Positions 1 through 8,713 of a DNA stretch of 10,402 bases are shown here, in pieces; position 1 is the stretch's first letter, and every line of letters starts with the position of its first letter. A model generated the notes under the pieces. It saw only the letters and a program-made list of their open reading frames with translations. It did no database searches and was not told the origin of the DNA. Both the position numbers and the translations under genes were made by a program. Source of the DNA: Dimargaris cristalligena (lineage: Eukaryota; Kickxellomycota; Dimargaritomycetes; Dimargaritales; Dimargaritaceae); assembly GCA_027576995.1 (NCBI GenBank), contig JANBQC010000799.1:1-10402 (forward strand), read 5' to 3'.

Positions 1-20
1 TCAACATCAACATCAACATC
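1..20 (+). repeat. Short hexamer repeat (tcaaca) at the left edge
   Basis: Three and a third units of tcaaca lie inside the open frame of the nuclear-membrane protein, where they encode alternating Gln-His. This is a small coding microsatellite, and its left end may lie outside the window. Confidence 0.6.
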
Positions 21-1687
21 CCCAACCACAACCCGCCTCGTCTATAGCAACTGTTACCAACCCCAATTTATTCATAGGAGACTCCACCCCCAGCAAGAAC
101 AAGCCCGTGGGGGTCTCCGATTCACCCGCTCCGCTCCTATACGCTGGTCGGCCCGACCCGCGACCCAGCCTGGACAGCCGTCCCGACATGGCAGAATCGA
201 TCCCCGAACCCCCTGCTTTCCCTCCGGCCCTAAAGCGGCGCATCAAGAAATCGCAGTCGTCATCCTCAGACTTGGGTACGACCGGCCGGCTCGGCGATCC
301 TTACTACCAATCATCCCTGGAGCGTGATTGATGTGGCTTCTGCTTCGGTTTGTGGATGTTTATTGCCGTTATTTCGGCGATTGTACTGAGTGGGGTCGTT
401 TGGCACCGGCAGGAGTCGTTCCGGGTCGGCTACTGTGCCGAACAAGATCCTAGCACGCCCTGTCTGTCAATGGGCCACTGGGGCCGGCTCACCCTCGAAG
501 ACTTCACCCACCGACCCCAAAATTGGACTAAACTGTGGGAAACGGTGCAACCCAGCTGCGTGCCTTGCCCCCATCGGGCCCGGTGTTCCAGTGGGAATAT
601 CACCAGCTGTGACGATGGCTTCATGGTCCGACCCCACCCCTTGGCCAACCCCGTGTTCCCCTTCCCCGACCAATGCATCCCCGACACGGTCAAGCTGGCT
701 AAAGTGGAGCAGGTGAGCGACGAAATCTTCCGGGTTCTGAGTGACCGCCTCGGCCAACTCCAGTGTAACTGGCGTCAGTACAACCGTCTCATCCGGGACC
801 AGGATGAAGTGGCCCTCGTGGAGGCGAGCGGTCTTTCGGAGCCCCTGTTGTTCGCCCAGATCTATGCCCTAAAGGAACCGGATGTGTCGGATTCGGAATT
901 TCAGGAGGTGTGGCAGCTGGCCCTTCGGAACATTAAACAGTGGGACGACCGCCTCGAATACGTGCTAATCGAAACCGGCCCGGACGAAGAAACCCTCTTC
1001 CTGGTGTCGCGGATTGCCAATTTGCCCATTCTGTGTCAGGTGAAGAACGGTGTCTTTTACCTCCTATCGACGTACCTACGTGAATTTCTGGGCACGATGG
1101 TGGCCCTGGCGGTAGGCTTGTTTATTCGCGCGCGGTACCGTCGGTACATTCGCGAAAGTCAGCTGGTGGCCGAATTGGTCGAAGCGTCGTTCCAACGGCT
1201 GGTCCAGCAGGAGCATCTACACTGCATCGATCCCGTCCAGCACCCTTCCAACGCTCTTTCAGTTACCCAGCTCCGTGATGTCCTCGTGACCCCCCAATTT
1301 GCGACTGGGGCCGGCGCGCGCCACCGCTTGTGGGAACAGGTCCGGAAACGGGTGGAGCACAATGCGAATGTGCGTGTCCGCATGACACAGGTAAAAGGGG
1401 AGCCACACCGGGTGTGGGAATGGATCGGAACGGCCCCATCTTTTAATGGCGGTGGTGCGGGAGTGTCGGTGAATCAGGGATCTAATGCCCCGGCCCGTGC
1501 GGACGGCCCATCCACCCCGGGTGGGGCCGGTAATAGCCCCATCGTAACTCCGACAGTCGGTGACTATCGCCCCGCCGGGGGGGACTCCGACGCCCCGGAA
1601 CATAATGGTGGTCTCTCGGATATGGCCCAGCGTGGACGGCCAGACTATTTGCTGGCGGCCGGAGGGGCTGATGGATCTAGAGGATAG
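2..1687 (+). CDS. Man1/Src1/Heh (LEM2-like) inner nuclear membrane protein, 5'-truncated by the window, interrupted by an in-frame TGA
   Basis: The reading frame is open from base 2 to 328, meets TGA at 329-331, and is then open from 332 to the TAG at 1685-1687; the first ATG after the stop is at 350. The 5' part (109 codons) is Q/P/S-rich and carries a basic NLS-like patch, KRRIKK, as in Heh1/Heh2 proteins just before the membrane. The downstream part (445 residues from ATG 350) shows in order: a hydrophobic segment (residues 1-18, FIAVISAIVLSGVVW); a lumenal domain opening with VGYC and carrying cysteines in a CVPCP...C...C pattern; a second membrane segment (about 246-260); and a winged-helix MSC domain (about 268-360) ending VWEWIG at 356-360. 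An 85-residue Gly/Pro-rich tail follows. The family sits in the inner nuclear membrane, links chromatin to the envelope and recruits ESCRT for envelope sealing. An N-terminal LEM/HEH domain, if present, lies left of the window. The family call is firm; whether the gene is intact is not. Confidence 0.85.
329..331 (+). other. In-frame TGA between the NLS region and the first membrane segment
   Basis: Codons on both sides are in the same frame: GAG CGT GAT, TGA, TGT GGC TTC TGC TTC GGT TTG TGG ATG. The codons after the stop already belong to the hydrophobic membrane segment, so the two halves look like one protein. No AG (and no AC before 384) occurs between 332 and 388, so a standard intron cannot remove the stop without deleting the membrane segment. 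A TGG (Trp) to TGA change, a sequencing error, readthrough, or initiation at 350 are all possible. A general UGA=Trp code is unlikely, because the many Trp codons in this gene are TGG. Confidence 0.85.
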
Positions 1688-2587
1688 GGATTTTAGAGCC
1701 CTCTTCCCCAGAATGGGGGGTGACTGTCCATTGTGCATGGCTCTTTATAAATCACTTCATGGGTTTCTAATATTTTCGTAATAGACCACCATTGGTGTGG
1801 GGTATTCTCATTTCCCTTGACTTGTCATTAATATAAGTTTACCACCCATCGCCCTTACCCATTGCCTTCGAGTCCTGCTTTTGCTATATCCCCCCCTCCC
1901 CGTATCACCAACCTCAATTCTCTTCGTTCTTTTTTTATTTTATTATTATTATATACATATTGGTATTCCTATCTAATCTTTATTTTCGCTTTGCGCATAT
2001 CATTTATCTGATCATTACTTAGTTCTACTTATTCCTCATTGACTTTTTTGGGGTATTTGGTATATCACTCACTTACCTCCCTCCTGTCTTTCAAAAAATA
2101 GGACACCCTGCCGTATTAAAAAGTATTTATTATTTGGTGTAGTTATCAATAACTAGTATGTGGATGAGGAATAGTTGACACTGATATAAATAGATTGATC
2201 ACCCATCTTCGCAAAAATAGATTGGCATCGTTTGGCTAAAAATAATAATACAATTTTATATTCCATATCTATACTATAGGAATCGACTGCTTAAGTCCGA
2301 TAGTGGAATTAGGCATATTTAGAGGTACACATAAGTTAAAAAATGATCGACATTAAGGCATTATGCAAAAAAAAGGCACGTAATGATAATAAATATATAT
2401 TAAGGGAATTCCTCTATTACAAATAAAAGGTCTTGTGGCAAATGGTGTGAATTAGGCCAGATGGCTGCCTACTCACTAGCAAATGGTCGATTGCGACCTG
2501 ATCTTAGCCGTCCATAATGACCAACCCTTCCCTGCGATCAATCTAACCTTAGATTCCAGAAGAGGGGAGAGGAGGTCACGTCCTTAC
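1688..2587. other. AT-rich convergent intergenic region
   Basis: This is the shared 3' region of two convergent genes, and I see no protein or RNA gene in it. It is AT-rich, with a T-rich and TTA-repeat tract at about 1929-1956. A short perfect hairpin lies at 2140-2155 (TAGTTAT, CA, ATAACTA). AATAAA at 2422-2427 (+) and its reverse complement TTTATT at 2126-2131 are possible poly(A) signals for the left and right genes, but both are several hundred bases from the stop codons. CpG dinucleotides remain common here, unlike in the AT-rich repeat zone further right. Confidence 0.6.
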
Positions 2588-5500
2588 TCAGGGAGACGTG
2601 GAGGAAGGCGAAGTAAGCTGAGACTGGTCGGTTGCGCGGGTGGCCTGGAACACTTCGTGGACCAATTCCATTGGCAAATGCTGCATGACCAAGGCATCTA
2701 CCTGACACTGGTGCTGGCGGGGCGGGAGGAGTTGTTGTTGGTCTCGCAACACGGCCACCACATCTTCTTCCAGCACGGTGGTGCGGTCGGCCCGGTCTGT
2801 GTGGCGCACGATATCCCTGGCCACTTGTTGGAAAAACGCGTGGGATGCGTCCGTTAGGGCCGAAACCAGCTCCGGGGGTACCCGCGTTTGCCGGGTCACT
2901 GACCGGAAAAGGTCCCGCAGGAAAGTTGCTGGGAGGGCGGGGATGGGTCGTCCGAATTCGGAGAAACGCGCGGGCGCACGGCGGGGCGCGGTACGGCGAG
3001 GAGGGGGGGAGGCTTTACCGGTCCGGTCGCGTCCCAATGGGCGGGGCAATGGAGGAAGTCCCGCGGTGGCCGTCAGGCGGGGTGGGAGAGGGTCTTTTTG
3101 GCCATCCGTCAGATCAGGGGCCGGTGAAGATAACGGCAAAGGTGAACGTGAACGCGAAGGTGAAGCGGGCTGCCCGGTCGGGGTCCCTGCATCGGTCAGT
3201 TGGTCGAGTGCCATGGTGTCGGGAAACTCAAAAACGGATACGGCACGGGCTGGAGGGGTTTCGGCGGAGCCCGCTCCATGCGCCGATACATGAGTAGGAC
3301 TGTCGAATGAGTCTAGCGGTCTATATTACAGGGGGAGTGGTACATTGGATGGAAGGTAAATTCCGGGTTAATTGAGGCATAAGCAACGGCAGTATCAATC
3401 CCAGGCAATGCTATATGATATCAGTATAAAGGCCGGTGTTATTTGTCATTGGATTATAAAATAACGAGTAGAAGTGCAAGCTAGTGTGGTATATATATAT
3501 TACCTGATTGGTTCGTCCATCGATGCAGGTTCGGGGTTGTTGGTTGTCGCTGACGGGCGTGAATTGGCTATCATTGGCGATTCACTGTCCTCCTCGCCGG
3601 TAAGGGGGTACTCGGACATATTGGCCGGCGAAAACTCGGGATTAAAATCAATTTGGCTAAAATCCCGTTCGGCTAATATAGCCCCGGGGGTAAATTGAAT
3701 ACTGTGCATAGACATTCGTTCATCCAGGCGTCGTCGCCGGGAGGCATCGGCCGTGTCAAATTCCTCAAACGTCACCTCATAATCTAAGTCAGGGCCCAAG
3801 TTCAAACCATCACCATCATCATTATCGCCACTGCCACCGTCAGCTCCTTTAGTAGGGAGTCGGTAGTCGAGCCCCGGAAGGGGGTCATAGGAACGTCCAG
3901 GGGACTGGGTATGGGCCATTATAATCCCAGGACTTTCATTGTTAGTGGCCGGGGTGGAGAGCTGAGCAGGAGAGTCGGGTTTGGACCCAAGAGGAGTAGC
4001 CGCAGTGGTGATGTGGGGGGAGGAGCTGGTCGGGGTGGTGTTGGTAGATGATAGAGCCATTGGTAATAATACTGAAAGCGGTACTGAAGATTGGCCGGTG
4101 GTGGAGGCGTCCATGGATGGATCGAGCATACTCTCCGCATTGAAAAAACTGAGTTCTTCGGTGGAACCGAGGCTGAATCGACTATACCGGCTGAAGGCCG
4201 ACGCCGTTGATGGTCGGGTGCCGCGCGAGGAGGACTGGGCCCGCCGGTTGGGGGTGAGTTTGCTGTTGGTACTGGCCGACGGGTCCGGGGAATCTAAGTC
4301 CAAGTCGGGATACTCCAATTCAAACTCCGAATACCGACCGGCGGGGGCACGGCGCCGATTTTCAGTGGCCGGCAGTAAACGAGCCCCTGTAGGAGGTAGA
4401 AATGAGCGACTGGCTCGCCAGGGGGTGGCAGAAGTGGCCCCCGCAGTGGTGGTAGTAGATGGGGCAGGAAGAGGAGCAGAATCACTATTAAGAGTATTAC
4501 TACTACCCTGGTCTTCGCTTTCCTCGCCGAAGGCTACACTGGAGGTCGAATAGCGAGAGGTCGGACCCCGGTGGTTAGTTTTGGGGGCCTGGGTCACAAC
4601 CGGGAGTTTCTGGGGAGTGGTGGGACGATTCGATGGAACGCGGGACAGGAGACGGAGGAGTCCCTGGGGGGTCTCTTCAGCATTAGGGGCCGAAAGGCCC
4701 GTTGGGGGTGGTTGCCCCGGGGTGGGCTGTGGAGTAGTACCGGCGCGGTACATTTGGGTCACGGACCGCGTCCGTTGGACCGCCTGGGACGATAACCGAC
4801 TACGAAGAAGCCGTATATGGTTCGACGCCGGGGGAAGCGGGGCATTGGGTTTAGATGTTGTATTGGTTAACCGGCCGGGAGTGCGTGGGCCCCCGATAGT
4901 AGGGCGTGCGGCCGAGCGGAGAATTGTTTTAAGGTTCGCGTCGTTGGTAGTCCGGGGCCGGGTCTGGGGGGTACGTGAGGTCTGAGGGCCACCCGGGGTC
5001 TGCTTAGGTGGGGGCGGAGTTCTATAGTTGTCCCCCTCCTTCGCGGGAGGCGTTTGGATGGCCGCTGGGCTGCTCTCAGCGGGGTGTTCTTTCACTAATG
5101 TTTCCGATAGGGACTTGAGGAGAGTAGACGGAGTGTGACTGAACGCTCGTTTGGTGCTGGATTCGGAGTTGAGGCGAACAACGACCGAACTGCGATCGTT
5201 GGGGTCGATTTCCATCGTGGTTTGAAGGTTAGTAGGTGACGAATGGGTACGCCCCACAATGGGTGATTCAGCCGATTGGGGTATCGACGGTTTGGGCCGA
5301 GTTGAATCGGTCCCATTTTCCGTATTATTCCGTTCCGCGTCGCGAAGGTTTTCCAGGGGCGTTTGCACTGTAAATACGGTCGACTGGGCTGGCCGACGGG
5401 TACTACGGGGGGTCGAGGGGGTTTTCATAGCCAACGCCCAATGGGGCTGTTTAGGGCGGCCAGTTGTTGGCACCGGGTCCATGGGTACACTGGTCTGGTT

Positions 5501-5647
5501 GGGGGCTGCCCGCCGGGTGGAAGCAGCGGTAGCTGGACCAGGCGCCCGGGTTTGTGCCAGTCGATTCAGGACTTCGGATATCGTGTTAGGCGAAACATCT
5601 ACTTTGTGGCGGGCCCGCTTGGGACTGGGGGGCGATGGTTCAGCCAT
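2588..5647 (-). CDS. CENPT: CENP-T-type inner kinetochore protein (two exons: 5647-3504 and 3320-2588)
   Basis: CENP-T pairs with CENP-W through a histone fold at the centromere, and its long N-terminal arm recruits NDC80 and hence microtubules. Exon 1 encodes 714 residues plus two bases. The start at 5647 has A at -3 and G at +4, and no in-frame ATG is seen just upstream. The arm is disordered and rich in S/T-P sites: KTPSTPR at 75-81, TPSTLLKSL at 171-179 (like the TPRTLLK motifs of animal CENP-T) and NLKTILR at about 237-243. Acidic stretches such as EYPDLDLDSPD follow. Exon 2 holds the histone fold (about residues 843-910; bases about 2938-2735): helix PATFLRDLFRSV, long helix ELVSALTDASHAFFQQVARDI, then LEEDVVAVLRDQQ. 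The CENP-T-specific tail DALVMQHLPMELVHEV lies at about 924-939, matching the family's L-P-x-E-L pattern. The usual A-G-R-K turn before helix 3 is replaced by a divergent sequence. Total length is about 958 residues, longer than human CENP-T. Another histone-fold protein (TAF type) is less likely because of the C-terminal extension and the TP-rich arm. Confidence 0.85.
3321..3503 (-). other. Intron of the CENP-T gene (183 nt)
   Basis: Read on the minus strand, exon 1 ends ATCAG and the intron begins GTAATA at 3503. Without splicing, TAA would stop the protein immediately. Acceptor TATAG ends at 3321, and exon 2 starts at 3320 in the phase needed (AG plus one base). The joined frame stays open through the histone fold. 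A branch-like TTAAC lies at 3371-3367, about 47 nt before the acceptor. A second acceptor, GACAG ending at 3300, is in the same phase and would shorten the protein by seven residues (204-nt intron). A third AG (GCTAG, ending 3313) is out of phase. Confidence 0.75.
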
Positions 5648-6704
5648 ATTCCCTATGCTTGAGGTGAGGAATAGGGCGTTGGCGGAGGGAGAAAACAGAC
5701 CAGTAGAAAGAATGGGGAGTGGAGTTGGCTGAGAAGATCCAGAGCGGGGGCAATTGGCATAGATGGGTAGTTACAAATTGGAGGAAAGTGTAGGCCCAAT
5801 AATACTCTAACACCAATATAATAATTATGGAAAAAAAAGTAAATACAACTAATGGAATGGGCTTACGTTTGAAATGTAGGCTTGTTTGGGTAAATGGTGG
5901 TAATAGTGGCATACCATAGCATAGTATTCTATTGGTTTCCACTGTTATGCACCAGGGGTAGCGGAGTAGCACTGGACTTAGTTCAGCCATTGCGGTAATC
6001 GGAATGATTGAGGGGCTACCAATTCATTATATAAAAACAAGGTTTAGGGTGGACAAATTTCGAGCATCATCCGATAAAAATAGACACCTTCTCCATACGA
6101 TTTATTGGTTAATACGGGTACCAAAAGTTAAAGTCGGAGTTTAAAAACCCGAAAATACATACATTTGTGATTTACATGGCATACAGGAAAGTCTTTGGTA
6201 GTCAAGGGTAAGGGGGTATAGCTGGCTACAGTGGTCTGCTTAAAGGAAAGGAATAAAGTTTAGCACAATAAAAAAACATTTGTAAGTTAATTTAGTATTG
6301 CAAAATGGTCTATTTTGGTGGTATTCCTACTCATAGTCCAAAAGGGTGGAATGTCTGAGTTAACCCATTAAAACAAACCTTTCTGTTAAACATGGGTTTC
6401 AGTTACTTGGAGATGAGTCTTTATTAGTATTACACACTATCAAAGCCATGCCACACAATGTTATTCATCCAGGCATGAACCTGAATAAGCCCTTATTGTG
6501 TTAATAACTGGGCTTAATCTTTACCTTATGGATGCCATATACATTCATATCAGCTTTATCAATTGGCCTAGATAATGGTGTGCTTCTCCTTACTTGCCAC
6601 TCTAATTTTTATTACTGACATTTCTATTAATTGCATTAGTATAAGCTCAAATGATTACTTAACTCAATATATACAATATATATATATTTTATCTATAGCT
6701 TCTT
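5648..6704. other. Upstream region of the CENP-T gene, AT-rich
   Basis: This holds the 5' untranslated and promoter region of the minus-strand CENP-T gene, then AT-rich DNA up to the first LTR. I see no convincing gene. A minus-strand open frame at 5990-5640 overlaps the CENP-T start and has no recognisable domain. CpG is present up to 6150-6151 and then disappears completely. A TA-rich run at about 6664-6690 lies just before LTR A. Confidence 0.5.
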
Positions 6705-7287
6705 TGTTACACAGGTTAACCACTCTTAGTTTGTCAAGAGTCCCAAGGATAGGCTTCTAACAGTAGATGGGGCTCAGGCTTAGCCAAGTGGGTTACTAGC
6801 ATTGGGTAGGGGTATAGTACTAACTAATAAAGGCTACAAATACAGGTATAGGCAAGGGATGTACAGTAAGTACACTTACTAGTTAATACAAGGGTGGGGA
6901 GTGTATATAGGGTTTATTAGGGAAAACCAGGGGGTAAGAATAAGCTAAAGAATCTAACTAGTCCTAATGGGGCCTAGTTATATATACATAGTAGGCAACT
7001 CTAGAGGGGGGCCCTGGGGGAAGGATACTACTAAGACTAAGATATAGGTAAATAGGCCAACTAGATGGATATTAGGGCATGGAAGGCTCTAATGGTAACT
7101 GGAAGAGTTTTTGGATTAGTACTTGAGTAATTAGTATAAAGAGGCAGAGTCTGGAAGGGGGAAGGTTATATAATATAGGATGATCCCACAGTCACCCCTG
7201 GTACTATAGGAAGGTTAACATGGTGCTATTAGGCCTAATAGGGACATGCTAATGTGTCTGAATTAAGGCAGATTAGATGGTCCAACA
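6705..7287 (-). mobile_element. Solo LTR, copy A (583 bp)
   Basis: This is a diverged copy of the LTR family seen at 7683, 8345 and 9153, in minus orientation, with TGT...ACA ends (TGTTAC at 6705, CCAACA to 7287). On the minus strand it has TATATATAA (6986-6978) followed by AATAAA (6918-6913), the U3-R-U5 order. Flanks GCTTCTT (6698-6704) and GATTCTT (7288-7294) match at six of seven bases and may be a decayed target-site duplication, but a 5-bp frame gives no match. A U3 palindrome lies at 7185-7210 with its spacer inverted relative to the other copies. No internal retrotransposon region adjoins it. Confidence 0.85.
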
Positions 7288-7682
7288 GATTCTTTATCTC
7301 AAAAGTAACTTATCCCTTTAACTAAGGAGATGCTGCTAGGGTATATATAATAAATCAACTGAAATAAATAACTATAACTAAAAATAATTCCTGTAATAGT
7401 TATAGGTTATAAAAACCTGTAATAGGGAAAAATAGACCTAATGGCTAAACTATAGTCATAATATAAAAAGTATAGAAGTAAAGCAATAAGAAGTTGGAAG
7501 ATTGGGAGGTACAGTCTTCTCAGGCCTCCTTCATATCAGATATTGGTATAACTAAAAACAATTTATGCTAGGTAGTTGTATGGTGTGATTCCAAGAAGGA
7601 ATATACCAGAGGCTGGTTATTCCTAAGTCCCACTCATAAAAGTATTCTCAATAGTATAAATATAGTAATATGAAGTAGTCAA
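7288..7682. other. AT-rich spacer between LTR A and LTR B
   Basis: This 395-bp stretch is very AT-rich and has no CpG. I see no open frame, primer-binding site or polypurine tract of a retrotransposon, although the flanking LTRs have the same orientation. A short inverted repeat (ggaggt ... gcctcc, about 7505-7529) is the only structure noticed. Confidence 0.5.
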
Positions 7683-8272
7683 TGTCAGCCAGGTTTACTA
7701 CTCTTAGTCCATCAAGAGTCCTGGGGATAGGCTTCTAATAGTTAGATGGGGCTTAGACTTGGCTAAGTGGGTCCTAGCATTAGGTGAGGGGCATGGTACT
7801 TAACTAATAAAGGCTATAAATCCAGGTTCAGGCCAGGGAAGTTCAGGGGGCACACTTACTAGTTAAATATAAGGGGGGTGAGTGTATATAGAGTTTATTG
7901 AGTAAACTAAGGGGGTAAGAAATAAGCTGAGCCATCTAACTGGTCCCAAGGGGGCCTGGTTATATATATGTGGGGACAACCCCAGATGGAGGTCTCAAGG
8001 GAAGACTATAGGTAATTAAGGTATATAGTGAAAATAGGCCAACTGGATAGCTACTAGTATCTGGAAGACTCTTATGGTAACTGGAAGAGTCTTTGGATCA
8101 GCATGCTGAGTGATTTGTGTGAAGAGCTGGGGTCCAGGAGGGGAAGGGTTATATGGTATAGGGTGATCATATAGTACTGGGGGTGACCATGGGAAGGTTA
8201 ACATGATTCTATAAGGCCTAATAGGGATGGGCACTAAGGTGTCTGGATTAAGGAGGATTAGAAGGGCCGGCA
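7683..8272 (-). mobile_element. Solo LTR, copy B (590 bp)
   Basis: It is in minus orientation, starts TGTCAGCC and ends GGCCGGCA, and aligns along its length with copies A, D and the reverse complement of C. Minus-strand TATATATAA is at 7968-7960 and AATAAA at 7899-7894. The 5-bp flanks GTCAA and GTTTA match at only three positions, so any target-site duplication is decayed. The U3 palindrome lies at 8168-8193 and the AAGACTC hairpin at 8065-8093. The only CpG in this copy is four bases from its right end. Confidence 0.85.
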
Positions 8273-8339
8273 GTTTATTATCATGGGTTAAAATTGCCAT
8301 TTACTTTAATAGCCTATACCCTCATCAATAATAAATAAA
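8273..8339. other. Spacer between inverted LTRs B and C
   Basis: This is a short AT-rich stretch separating two LTR copies that point away from each other, with their U3 ends facing. It has no other feature. Confidence 0.5.
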
Positions 8340-8344
8340 GATAT
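8340..8344. repeat. Target-site duplication, left copy (GATAT)
   Basis: GATAT stands immediately before the TGT start of LTR C and is identical to the bases right after its ACA end. Confidence 0.85.
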
Positions 8345-8425
8345 TGTTGGCCCTCCTAATCTGACCTAAGTCCAGACTTAATGATCATCTACCCTTATTA
8401 GGCCTTATGGCACTATATTAACCCT

Positions 8426-8451
8426 CCCATAGTCACCCCTGGCACTATGGG
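8426..8451. repeat. Conserved U3 palindrome in LTR C
   Basis: CCCATAGT and ACTATGGG form perfect 8-bp arms around a 10-nt spacer (CACCCCTGGC). The same structure is at 7185-7210 (A), 8168-8193 (B) and 9634-9659 (D), always 77-81 bp from the U3 end. Fixed position suggests a protein-binding or structural element in U3, but its role is unknown. Confidence 0.75.
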
Positions 8452-8637
8452 ATCATCATTTATTATATAACCCCTTTCCTTCTAGCCTCAACACTTCACA
8501 CAAAACACTTAACCTGCTGATCCAAAGCCTCTTCCAGTTCCCATGAGAGTCTTCCCAATATGAAGCCCATCCAGTCAGTCTATACCATAGTTTAGTAGTA
8601 TCTCCCCTTGGGACCTCCCTCTAGAGCTGTCCCCACA

Positions 8638-8646
8638 TATATATAA
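8638..8646 (+). promoter_or_regulatory. TATA box of LTR C
   Basis: TATATATAA lies 293 bp inside LTR C. The same motif is kept in the minus-oriented copies at 6978-6986, 7960-7968 and 9427-9435 at the equivalent place. Conservation in all four diverged copies supports it as the retrotransposon promoter core. Confidence 0.7.
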
Positions 8647-8707
8647 CTGGGCTCCCCTTTGGAACCGGTTAGCACCTTAGCTTATTCTTACCCCCGTAGT
8701 TTACCTC

Positions 8708-8713
8708 AATAAA
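8708..8713 (+). terminator. Poly(A) signal of LTR C
   Basis: AATAAA lies 62 nt after the TATA box and is conserved in copies A (6913-6918), B (7894-7899) and D (9361-9366) on the minus strand. This is the expected place for the signal ending the R region. Confidence 0.65.

Larger units (their letters stand above)
6152..8267. other. CpG-free tract of 2116 bp
   Basis: Reading every line, including joins, I find CG at 6150-6151 and next at 8268-8269, with none between. From 8268 to about 9890 I find only CGs at 8268, 8666, 8695, 8995, 9036 and 9650. The flanking AT-rich DNA at 1688-2587 and 6000-6150 keeps many CGs, so AT-richness alone does not explain the gap. It covers LTRs A and B and about 550 bp on the gene side. 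Long-term cytosine methylation with deamination is the likely cause. Confidence 0.85.

Noticed and set aside
390..1738. Other-frame open reading frames inside the MSC gene, both strands
   Set aside because: They overlap the conserved MSC reading frame and contain no domain.
1860..1885. tRNA-like T-loop (TTCGAGTCC)
   Set aside because: No matching acceptor, D or anticodon stems could be found around it.
2483..3297. Plus-strand open frames opposite the CENP-T second exon
   Set aside because: They are antisense shadows of GC-rich coding sequence. Their products are Arg/Gly-rich with no domain, while the minus strand encodes a recognisable histone fold.
3805..3840. Apparent His-codon run on the plus strand (caccatcaccatcatcat)
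   Set aside because: It is the antisense of a Gly/Asp-rich stretch (SGDNDDGDG) in CENP-T exon 1.
3981..5732. Several plus-strand open frames opposite CENP-T exon 1
   Set aside because: GC-rich antisense frames with biased Gly/Arg/Trp composition and no recognisable family; explained by the 714-codon minus-strand exon.
5640..5990. Minus-strand 116-codon open frame beginning MAELSP, similar to the CENP-T start
   Set aside because: It overlaps the CENP-T start in another frame, ends just inside it, has no domain, and lies where the 5' leader is expected. The shared ATGGCTGAAC looks like coincidence.
6705..8272. A complete retrotransposon bounded by LTRs A and B
   Set aside because: The two LTRs have the same orientation, but only 395 bp lie between them, with no coding frame, primer-binding site or polypurine tract. 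They are also clearly diverged from each other.
6575..8300. Short open frames at 6575-6760 (+) and 8300-8016 (-)
   Set aside because: The first is low-complexity AT-rich sequence running into LTR A; the second lies mostly inside LTR B. Neither is coding.
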